Assembly: GCA_965208745.1 (NCBI GenBank)
Contig: CBDBPN010000004.1
Location: 1,612,001 to 1,676,000, forward strand
DNA length: 64,000 bases
Origin: VXNE01 sp965208745
GTDB lineage: Bacteria; Pseudomonadota; Gammaproteobacteria; Pseudomonadales; Azotimanducaceae
Reading direction: 5' to 3'
In this document: piece after piece, positions 7,928 to 14,488 of the stretch
How the letters are laid out: each line of letters begins with the position of its first letter
Position numbering within the stretch: position 1 is the first letter of the stretch
The notes under the pieces: model-generated
What the model saw: only the letters and a program-made list of their open reading frames with translations
Database searches by the model: none
What the model was told of the DNA's origin: nothing
Position numbers and translations under genes: made by a program

Positions 7928-8983
7928 TCACGCCGGGACGGACTGATCCCCGGCCAGCATGCGCGCATACGGCAACGCCTGCGCTTCCCACTGCAGCCGT
8001 GCGTGCGCGCAGCCGGCGGTCACGTCACGAAAGATGCGCTGCAGTTCCCGGCTCTCCTGCAGTTCCGCCCCTCCGGCCGCTTCGAACAACCGCTGCGTCG
8101 CCCGGTTGCAGAGACGCGCCGCGAACGCCGTGTCGCGGACGATCCGGGTCGTCACGGACGCGTCCGGGGTGGGATCGGCGTCGAGCTCGTCCGCCGCCGC
8201 CAGCACCACCGCACGCGCGGCATCCACCTCGGCGCTCGCTTCGCCGAGACGCAGGAGCGGGCCGTCCTGCGCCGAGCCTCCGATCTTGCGGGCGAACTCC
8301 CGCACGGCCGCCTGGGCGCCGCCAATAACCGGTCCGACGATGACCAGGATCAGGAGGGCCATGTAGGGAACCATGATCCGGGAAAAGGGCATGAGCCGTT
8401 CCGCCGGGACCGCGACGTTCTCGCAGACCGCATCCTTCGAGCCCGTCCCCCGGAGACCGATGACGTTCCAGCTCTCGTCGTCGATCTCGCACTCCGACTT
8501 GCGCAGCACGCCCAGGTGAGGCTCGCCCTCCGGCTGCGAGACGCCGAGGAGCAGCCAGTCCGCATGGTCGCACCCGGAGTTGAAGGCCCAGCGGCCGCTG
8601 ACGACGGCGCCCTCCCCGGTGATGGCCGGCGCGTGGCCCACGGGACCGAGACTGGCCGACACGAGCGTCCCCGGGTCGCGCCACACCGTCTCCTGGACCG
8701 CCCGCGGATACCGGTCGACGAGGTAGTTGTGCATGCCCCAGACGAAGTTGCACCAGCCCGTCGACATGCAGCCTTCGGCGAGGATGCCGCACACGTCCAC
8801 GAACTCCCGGATGGTGCAAGGGGCACCGTGCTTGAGCATCTGCGGAAGGCCGGCCCGCCGCAGCGCCGTGAGGACTTCCGGGTGCAGGCGTCCGAGGCGC
8901 TCGGTTTCGGTCGCGCGGTTCCGGGCGAGCGCGGCGACGATCCGCGCGCGCTCCCGCAGCGTCGGGACTTCCTCCGCCTGCAC
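7928..8983 (-). CDS. Acyl-CoA dehydrogenase-like flavin-dependent monooxygenase (HsaA/DszC type)
   Basis: A 351-residue protein of the acyl-CoA dehydrogenase fold in the branch whose C-terminal domain is type 2, as in two-component flavin monooxygenases. Visible features are the N-terminal helical segment with LHPEVLTALRRAGLPQML, the middle beta domain with VSGRWAFNSGCDHADWLLLG, and WNVIGLRGTGSKD, the segment conserved in HsaA/DszC-like enzymes. The C-terminal helical bundle has EAAGGAELQESRELQRIFRD in place of the acyl-CoA dehydrogenase R-D-x-R ending. A reduced-flavin-dependent hydroxylation of an aromatic or heterocyclic substrate is the likely chemistry; the substrate is unknown and no flavin reductase is nearby. 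It is 21 bp downstream of a VOC gene on the same strand, so the two are probably co-transcribed. Confidence 0.7.
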   Translation of the reverse strand: MQAEEVPTLRERARIVAALARNRATETERLGRLHPEVLTALRRAGLPQMLKHGAPCTIREFVDVCGILAEGCMSTGWCNFVWGMHNYLVDRYPRAVQETVWRDPGTLVSASLGPVGHAPAITGEGAVVSGRWAFNSGCDHADWLLLGVSQPEGEPHLGVLRKSECEIDDESWNVIGLRGTGSKDAVCENVAVPAERLMPFSRIMVPYMALLILVIVGPVIGGAQAAVREFARKIGGSAQDGPLLRLGEASAEVDAARAVVLAAADELDADPTPDASVTTRIVRDTAFAARLCNRATQRLFEAAGGAELQESRELQRIFRDVTAGCAHARLQWEAQALPYARMLAGDQSVPA

Positions 8984-9004
8984 GGGACTCGAGGCCGCCG
9001 CCGG

Positions 9005-9439
9005 CTACAGTTCGAGGGGCTCGCCCTGGGCGACCTTCTGGGGTTCCCGCCGCCACACGTCCGACGTGTCGACGTACAGCTCGACCCCGTTGCCGTCCGG
9101 GTCCTCGAAGTACAGCGACTGCGTGACCTCGTGGTCCACGGGACTCGTCCGTACGCCGGCCGCGTCCAGATGCGCCTTGGCCTCGCGCAGGACGTCGATG
9201 CTGTTGCCGATCTTGAACGCCACATGCGCGAGGCCGGTGGACCCCTCGCCTGGCCGCTCGGCGTCCGCCCCCAGGCCCGCGATGGCGAAGTCGTGGTGGT
9301 TGCCCATCGTGAAGAACGTCATGGGCGGCTCTTCCATGTGCGCACAGACCGTCATCCCCAGCACGTCGCGGTAGAAGGCCTCCGCGCGCTCGAGGTCACC
9401 GACCTTCAGGACCACGTGACCCAAGGACTCGATGCGCAT
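9005..9439 (-). CDS. VOC-superfamily protein (glyoxalase / extradiol dioxygenase-like)
   Basis: A 144-residue single vicinal-oxygen-chelate module pair. The start IESLGHVVLKVGDLERAEAF and the C-terminal SLYFEDPDGNGVELYVD are diagnostic. The expected metal ligands are all present: His8, His72 (GLAHVAFK) and Glu120 (NGVELYVD), so it can bind a divalent metal. This length fits glyoxalase-like or small ring-cleaving enzymes rather than the two-module HsaC type of about 290 residues. With the flavin monooxygenase gene just downstream it could form a hydroxylation/ring-opening pair, but that is inference only. It is divergent from the membrane protein gene at 9530. Confidence 0.75.
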   Translation of the reverse strand: MRIESLGHVVLKVGDLERAEAFYRDVLGMTVCAHMEEPPMTFFTMGNHHDFAIAGLGADAERPGEGSTGLAHVAFKIGNSIDVLREAKAHLDAAGVRTSPVDHEVTQSLYFEDPDGNGVELYVDTSDVWRREPQKVAQGEPLEL

Positions 9440-9529
9440 GACCCACCCCTCACCTTGACGCCCCAGGACTCCCCGGGAGATTGCGGCGCTTCCGAAGCTG
9501 TTGTCAAATCGCCCTGGAGCCTACGCCAC

Positions 9530-10384
9530 ATGCCCGACATCAGCTTCCTCGCGCATCCCCTGACGGGAACGCCGTTCGGCGCCGCCCTGGACCTCGCGAT
9601 TCTCCTCGCCCCCGTGTGCTGGGTGCTCTCGGTCGCGACGCGCGACTACTCGTGGGTGGACAGGATCTGGCAGATCTGCCCCCCGGTCTACTGCCTGATC
9701 GTCGCGGCCTCGGCCGACTTCGAGTCGACGCGGCTGAACGTCATGACGGCGCTGGTCGTGCTGTGGGGCGCCCGCTTGAGCTTCAATCTGGCGCGCAAGG
9801 GCGGGTTCCGCGTCGGGGCCGAGGACCACCGGTGGGCCGTGGTGCGTGCGCGCCTCGGTCCCGTGGGTTCCCACGTGCTCAACGTGGTGTTCGTCGCCGC
9901 GGGGCAGACGCTCCTGATCTGGCTGTTCACCGCGCCCATCCACCAGGCCTGGGCTTTCCAGGACGCTCCGTTCAATGCCCTGGACGTCATGGCCACCGTC
10001 CTGTTCGCCGCGCTGCTCGTCGGGGAGACGGTGGCGGACGAGCAGATGTGGCGTTTCCAGCAGGACAAGAAGCGCAGGATGGAGGCCGGCGAGCCGGTCG
10101 CGCAGCCGTTCATGACCACCGGACTGTTCCGGTTCTGCAGGCACCCCAACTACCTGTGCGAACTGGGGATGTGGTGGGTCTTCTACCTGTTCGCCGTCGC
10201 CGCGTCCGATACCTGGATCCACTGGTCCGCCCTCGGCTTCGTGCTCCTCTCCGCGCTCTTTGCCGGGTCGATCCCGCTCGGCGAGCGCATCTCCCGGGAG
10301 CGCTACCCGTCCTACCGCGACTACCAGGCGACCACCCGGTGCCTGATTCCTCTGCCTCGCCGCGGCGCCAGGGCGCCGGGTTGA
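9530..10384 (+). CDS. DUF1295 / steroid 5-alpha-reductase-like integral membrane protein
   Basis: A 284-residue polytopic membrane protein with six or seven hydrophobic helices (for example AALDLAILLAPVCWVLSVA near residue 18). Its C-terminal half carries the motif shared by isoprenylcysteine methyltransferases and steroid 5-alpha reductases: LFRFCRHPNYLCELGMWWV, followed by GERISRERYPSYRDYQ. Proteins of this family reduce or methylate hydrophobic substrates, but the bacterial members are mostly uncharacterised. The start ATG at 9530 has GGAG ten bases upstream. The open frame extends far upstream, but that part is antisense to the VOC and flavoprotein genes and is not coding. Confidence 0.8.
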   Translation: MPDISFLAHPLTGTPFGAALDLAILLAPVCWVLSVATRDYSWVDRIWQICPPVYCLIVAASADFESTRLNVMTALVVLWGARLSFNLARKGGFRVGAEDHRWAVVRARLGPVGSHVLNVVFVAAGQTLLIWLFTAPIHQAWAFQDAPFNALDVMATVLFAALLVGETVADEQMWRFQQDKKRRMEAGEPVAQPFMTTGLFRFCRHPNYLCELGMWWVFYLFAVAASDTWIHWSALGFVLLSALFAGSIPLGERISRERYPSYRDYQATTRCLIPLPRRGARAPG

Positions 10385-10555
10385 GGCCGCCGGCCGCTCA
10401 GGTCTCGCGGAAGTCCCGGCCGCCCCGCCGCAACAGCCTGAGCCGGCTCTCGAACTCGTCCAGATCGGTCTCGATTCGCTCACTTCACGACCTCTCCCAA
10501 GCCGCACCGCGCCCATGCTCCGCCACGCGCGCACACCGTTGGAAGCGAGGCGCTA

Positions 10556-10785
10556 TGATCGACCCGGTGAGACGAGACGGCGTAGACGCCCGGCGCGTCC
10601 GCTTCGAGCGGGACGGGTTTCTCTCGGCCGTGCCCATCCTCGCGGCCGCCGAGGCGCAGGTGTACACGATCCTGACGTCGCCCCTCCATCACGGCTGGAC
10701 GCTGCACGCCTCCGGCCCGAACCACGGTGCGGAGCGCCGCATCGGGTTCAACGCCCGCGAGACGATGAGCGCCGCCGACCCGTGA
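10556..10785 (+). pseudogene. Phytanoyl-CoA dioxygenase-like relic with an internal deletion
   Basis: A 76-codon open frame joins two ends of a phytanoyl-CoA dioxygenase (PhyH) type protein. It opens with an N-terminal segment of the form RVRFERDGFLSAVPILAAAE and then jumps directly to the C-terminal segment PLHHGWTLHASGPNHGAER followed by RIGFNARE. The C-terminal part holds the distal iron-ligand histidine region (HASGPN) and the arginine that binds 2-oxoglutarate. The double-stranded beta-helix core with the HxD motif is missing, so it cannot be active. The junction lies near 10660-10680 and is in frame. The 171 bp before it hold no recognisable gene. Its TGA overlaps the GTG start of the sulfotransferase gene, so the remnant may now serve only as a leader for that gene. 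Confidence 0.65.
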
Positions 10786-11426
10786 TCGTCTCCCACAGTC
10801 ACCGCTTCATCTTCTTCGCCGTGCCGCGCACGGGGACGCATGCGATCCGCACGGCCCTGCGCGGCTTTCTCGGTCCCGACGACTGGCAGCAGCAGTCGCT
10901 GACCGAACAGGTGCGCCTTCCCGTGCCCGCCCTCGCGCGTATCGGCCATGGCCACGTCACGCTCAGCCAGGCCCGCGCCCACCTGCCCGAGGCCATCTGC
11001 CGCGACTATTTCAAGTTCGCGTGCGTGCGCAACCCCTACGAACGCTTCGTCTCCGCCTGCGCCATGCTGAACCGCCGCAACCCGGGCTACGCCGGCAACG
11101 AGACGTCCTTCATGAAGCGGGCGCTCGGCGTGCGCCGGTTTCGGGAACGCGCCCTCGTGCGCCCGCAGGCGGACATGCTGGTGGACGAACGAGGCGCGCT
11201 CGGCATGGACTTCGTCGGGCGCCACGAGACGCTGCAGGAGTCCTTCGACGAGGCCTGCGGGCGCCTCGGCATCGCCGCCCCACCCCTGGTTCAGGGCAAC
11301 GCCACCGAACACGGCGCGTGGACGGACTATTACGACGAGGAACTGCTGCGCGTGGTGACTGAGTTCTACCGGCGCGACTTCGATGTCCTCGGGTACGAAC
11401 GCGCGCGGGCGGCCTCGTGCGCCTGA
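10782..11426 (+). CDS. Sulfotransferase family 2 protein
   Basis: A cytosolic-type PAPS-dependent sulfotransferase of 214 residues. It has the 5'-phosphosulfate-binding loop right at the N-terminus (FFAVPRTGTHAIRTAL, residues 11-26) and the 3'-phosphate motif CVRNPYERFVSACAM (81-95). A C-terminal segment DYYDEELLRVVTEFYRRDF is typical of carbohydrate and heparan-type members (Sulfotransfer_2). The GTG start at 10782 overlaps the stop of the PhyH relic (GTGA), and its 3' end overlaps the hydroxylase gene by 10 bp. It is thus coupled to a hydroxylase, and both may modify the same product. The acceptor is unknown. Confidence 0.82.
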   Translation: MIVSHSHRFIFFAVPRTGTHAIRTALRGFLGPDDWQQQSLTEQVRLPVPALARIGHGHVTLSQARAHLPEAICRDYFKFACVRNPYERFVSACAMLNRRNPGYAGNETSFMKRALGVRRFRERALVRPQADMLVDERGALGMDFVGRHETLQESFDEACGRLGIAAPPLVQGNATEHGAWTDYYDEELLRVVTEFYRRDFDVLGYERARAASCA

Positions 11427-12379
11427 GCCGGCCGTTCATTCGCCTGCCGTTCCGGTTCGACGCCGAACGGCTTGCGGTGGAGGCCGGCCAGTTCCCCGCC
11501 GACCGCTGGATGCGCCATCCGAGCGGCCTTCCCGGCAACTCCGCCATCGCGCTCATCTCGAGCGGCGGCGGCGACAACGACTCTTTCGAGGGCGAGAAAC
11601 GGCCCACCCCGCATCTCGACGCGTGTCCCTACACGCGCCAGGTCATGGCGAGTTTCGGCGAGGTCCTGTCACGGTCCCGGCTGATGAAGCTGGACGCGCG
11701 CTCGGAAGTGCGCCTGCACGTCGACTTCAACTACCACTGGTTCAGCCGGGTCCGCATCCACATCCCGATCGTCACCAACCCGGAGGTGATCTTTCACTGC
11801 GGTCCGGAGCGCCTGCACATGGCCGGCGGCGAGTGCTGGATCTTCGACTCGTGGCGGAGACACCGCGTGGTGAACGGCAGCGACCGGACGCGCATCCACC
11901 TGGTCATCGACACCAGCGGTTCGTCGCGCTTCTGGGACCTGGTCCGGAGCGTGGAGGATGCGCATCCGTCGGCCACCGCGGCCGACGCGAAGCTCGTCCC
12001 GTTCGAGCCGGGCCGGTCCGTGACGCTTCGGACGGAGCGATTCGCCAGCCTGCCGGTGATGGCCCCGGGGGAGTGCACGGCGCTGATCGAGGACCTGATC
12101 GCGGACTTCTCATCCCATCCCGACAACCCGCCCGAACTCGTCGCCTCCCATGCCGCGTGGATGCGCGGCTTCGCCCAGGACTGGCGCGAAACGTGGCTGC
12201 TCCACGGGCACCGCGCGGAGGGCGTTCCCCACTACCGGGCCCTGATCGAGCAGGCGCGCGCCCGGCTGCATCCCGACATGCGCGCCCTGACGGTCCGCAG
12301 CAACCGCCTCGGAGTGAACGCCATCTTCGTCCAGCGCGTACTGAACGCCGCCCTCGCGCCCGACGCCCGGATCGACTAA
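11417..12379 (+). CDS. Aspartyl/asparaginyl beta-hydroxylase family Fe(II)/2OG dioxygenase
   Basis: A 320-residue protein of the Asp_Arg_Hydrox family. The iron/2-oxoglutarate core is clear: SEVRLHVDFNYHWFSRVRI leading to HIPIVTNPEVIFHCG (candidate iron ligand His115), then HMAGGECWIFDSWRRHRVVN (second ligand His149) and SDRTRIHLVIDTSG, with an arginine for the co-substrate carboxylate. The N-terminal about 90 residues resemble those of bacterial stand-alone members. Known members hydroxylate aspartate, asparagine or arginine side chains, or free amino acids in natural-product pathways. It starts with GTG inside the sulfotransferase gene (10 bp overlap) and converges on the TPR-sulfotransferase gene 17 bp away. 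The substrate cannot be named. Confidence 0.85.
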   Translation: MRLSRPFIRLPFRFDAERLAVEAGQFPADRWMRHPSGLPGNSAIALISSGGGDNDSFEGEKRPTPHLDACPYTRQVMASFGEVLSRSRLMKLDARSEVRLHVDFNYHWFSRVRIHIPIVTNPEVIFHCGPERLHMAGGECWIFDSWRRHRVVNGSDRTRIHLVIDTSGSSRFWDLVRSVEDAHPSATAADAKLVPFEPGRSVTLRTERFASLPVMAPGECTALIEDLIADFSSHPDNPPELVASHAAWMRGFAQDWRETWLLHGHRAEGVPHYRALIEQARARLHPDMRALTVRSNRLGVNAIFVQRVLNAALAPDARID

Positions 12380-12396
12380 GGGGGCGGCCCGCTTCG

Positions 12397-14442
12397 TCAG
12401 GCCACTCCGTACCGCTCCCGCACCTCCGGACCGAGCGCCTCCTTCAGCGGCCCGAGCCACCGCTCGTAGTGGCGCCACTGCTCGAGGCCGCCGCGGTAGA
12501 TGGGCTGACGGACCTGTTCGGAGCTCGGCGTGCGGATGCTGCGTTCCGTCTCGTGATAGTCCACGCAGGCCTGCTCGAACGGCAGTCCGCAGAAGTCGAG
12601 GATGCGCCGCACCTGCCCCTCGAGGTCCTCCACCACGTCCTCGTGGTCCACGCGCAGCACGAAACCGGGGAGCACCCGGTCCCAGTGGTCCATGAGCCCG
12701 ACGTAGCGCCGGTAGTAGTTGCCGATCTCCGGGAGTCCGTACGAGAACTCCTGGCCCTCCCCGAACAGCTGCTTGTAGCCGCTGAAGCAGCACGCCATGG
12801 GGTGCCGGCGCGCGTCGATCATTTTCGCGTTCGGCAGGATCAGCCGGATGAGCCCGACGTGGAAGAAGTTGTTCGGCATCTTGTCCACGAAGAACGGCGC
12901 CGCGCCCCGGTAGGCGCGCGTGTCCTCGATGAACTGCTCGCCGAAGCGGCGGAAGTAGTCGTCCTCGAGTTCCCCGAGGATGCGCGGATAGCGTGGCGCC
13001 TCGCCGGCGGTGTCGCGGCCGCGCAGCCGCTTGGCGAGATTGAGGACGTTGTGCAGTTCCATTGTCCCGTCCACGGCGGAGTGCGACGAGAGGATCTGCT
13101 CGATCAGGGTGGACCCCGCCCGCGGCAGTCCCACCACGAAGATCGGGTCCGGGGCGTCGCAGCCCACCCCCCGGCGGCGGTCGAAGAGCGCTTCGGTGCA
13201 CACCTCCACCTGCCCGTCGATCCGGACCTGGAGGTGTTCCGGGCTGTGGTACGTCGACGGCTGCTTGAGCGCGTTGCCCTGCCGGTAGAACTCGAAGGAC
13301 CGTTCGTAGTCCCGCCGCCGCTCCCAGGCATCTCCCAGGGCGAAGCAGATCTGGATGCGGTCGTTCTCGCCCGTCGCGTCGTCGGCGACGAGGGCCTCCA
13401 TCCGGCCGACCTCCTCGTCCGTGAACTCGTGGGACTTGGTGTTCGCGAGGCTCCAGAACGCGTCGCCGTGATCGGGCTTGATCGCGTAGGCCTTCCGGTA
13501 GTGCGCGATCGCCCCGTCGATGTCGCCCTCCGCCTTGAGCACGTGGGCGAGCGACACCGGGTAGAGGTGGTTGTCCGGATGCCGGCGCACCAGGCCTTCG
13601 AAGGCCTCGATGGCGTCGGCGTTCCTGCCGACCCCCGCGCAGGCGGACGCGTACAGGGCACGGACGTTGTCCTCGTCCGCCGGCCGTTGCAGCACGCCCC
13701 GTCCCCCCGCGCCCGCCCCGACTCCGCCCCCCTCCACCTCCCGCAGCAGGCGCTCCGCCTGCTCGTGCGCCCGCGCGAACTTCTGCATGCGCATGAGGAC
13801 GTTGACGTACTGCAGCCGCGCGTTGCGGTGCTCCGGGTGGAACTCGACGCAGCTCTCCAATACGAACTCCGCCTCGTCGTACGCCCGGTTGCGCGTCGCG
13901 ATCTCGGCCAGCAGCCGCATGCCCTCGACGTGCGTGCGGTTCGACTGCAGGAAACGCTTGCACAGGCGTTCGGCGTCGGCCAAGCGGTCCTCGGACAGGT
14001 GGCTGACGACGGCGAGCAGTTCCGGGGGCAAGGTCCGAAGGAAGGCGAGCTGGTCCGTGACCGCTGCGAGCCGCTCCGTGTCGCCGGCGTCCTGGTGAAG
14101 CTTGGCGAGGCATTTCCAGCTATTGACCAGGGAGGGGTCCGCGGCGACCGCGCGCTCGAAGGCCGGCCCGGCGCGGTCGAAGTTCTCGAGGGCGATGTAG
14201 TTGTACCCCGCCTCCTGGTGCGCCCGGCCGAAATCCGGACGGGCCGCCAGTACCGCGTTGAGGGTCTCGAGGGCCGCGGGCCAGCGGTGCTGGTGTCGGC
14301 GCGCCACGGCCAGGGCGTAACGGGCTTCGTGGTGTTCGGGGTCGCGCGCGAGCACCTCTTCCATGAGTGCCGCGGCCGCATCCGGCGCGCCCTGGCCCAG
14401 CAGGTGCTGCGCTTCGCGGACCTTGGCGTCCGCCTCGGACAC
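12397..14442 (-). CDS. Tetratricopeptide-repeat sulfotransferase
   Basis: A 681-residue two-part protein. The N-terminal roughly 410 residues are TPR-type helical repeats (for example ARYALAVARRHQHRWPAALETL and GRAHQEAGYNYIALENFDRA). The C-terminal domain is a Sulfotransfer_3 enzyme with the PAPS loop FVVGLPRAGSTLIEQIL at about residues 430-446. It also has DKMPNNFFHVGLIRLILPNA, the RHPMACCFSGYKQLF segment in place of the 3'-phosphate motif, and a terminal ERWLGPLKEALGPEVRERYG. TPR-sulfotransferases are related to protein tyrosine sulfotransferases, with the repeats probably presenting a protein or peptide substrate. The gene lies 46 bp downstream of the TonB-dependent receptor on the same strand and faces the sulfotransferase/hydroxylase pair. 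Confidence 0.88.
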   Translation of the reverse strand: MSEADAKVREAQHLLGQGAPDAAAALMEEVLARDPEHHEARYALAVARRHQHRWPAALETLNAVLAARPDFGRAHQEAGYNYIALENFDRAGPAFERAVAADPSLVNSWKCLAKLHQDAGDTERLAAVTDQLAFLRTLPPELLAVVSHLSEDRLADAERLCKRFLQSNRTHVEGMRLLAEIATRNRAYDEAEFVLESCVEFHPEHRNARLQYVNVLMRMQKFARAHEQAERLLREVEGGGVGAGAGGRGVLQRPADEDNVRALYASACAGVGRNADAIEAFEGLVRRHPDNHLYPVSLAHVLKAEGDIDGAIAHYRKAYAIKPDHGDAFWSLANTKSHEFTDEEVGRMEALVADDATGENDRIQICFALGDAWERRRDYERSFEFYRQGNALKQPSTYHSPEHLQVRIDGQVEVCTEALFDRRRGVGCDAPDPIFVVGLPRAGSTLIEQILSSHSAVDGTMELHNVLNLAKRLRGRDTAGEAPRYPRILGELEDDYFRRFGEQFIEDTRAYRGAAPFFVDKMPNNFFHVGLIRLILPNAKMIDARRHPMACCFSGYKQLFGEGQEFSYGLPEIGNYYRRYVGLMDHWDRVLPGFVLRVDHEDVVEDLEGQVRRILDFCGLPFEQACVDYHETERSIRTPSSEQVRQPIYRGGLEQWRHYERWLGPLKEALGPEVRERYGVA

Positions 14443-14488
14443 GCTTACTCCCGGGTTATCGCGTCCACCGGCCGGCGGTGCGTGGCGC

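Noticed and set aside
10400..10480. Short minus-strand frame ending FESRLRLLRRGGRDFRET
   Set aside because: Only about 25 codons, bounded upstream by a stop and without a start codon or ribosome binding site.
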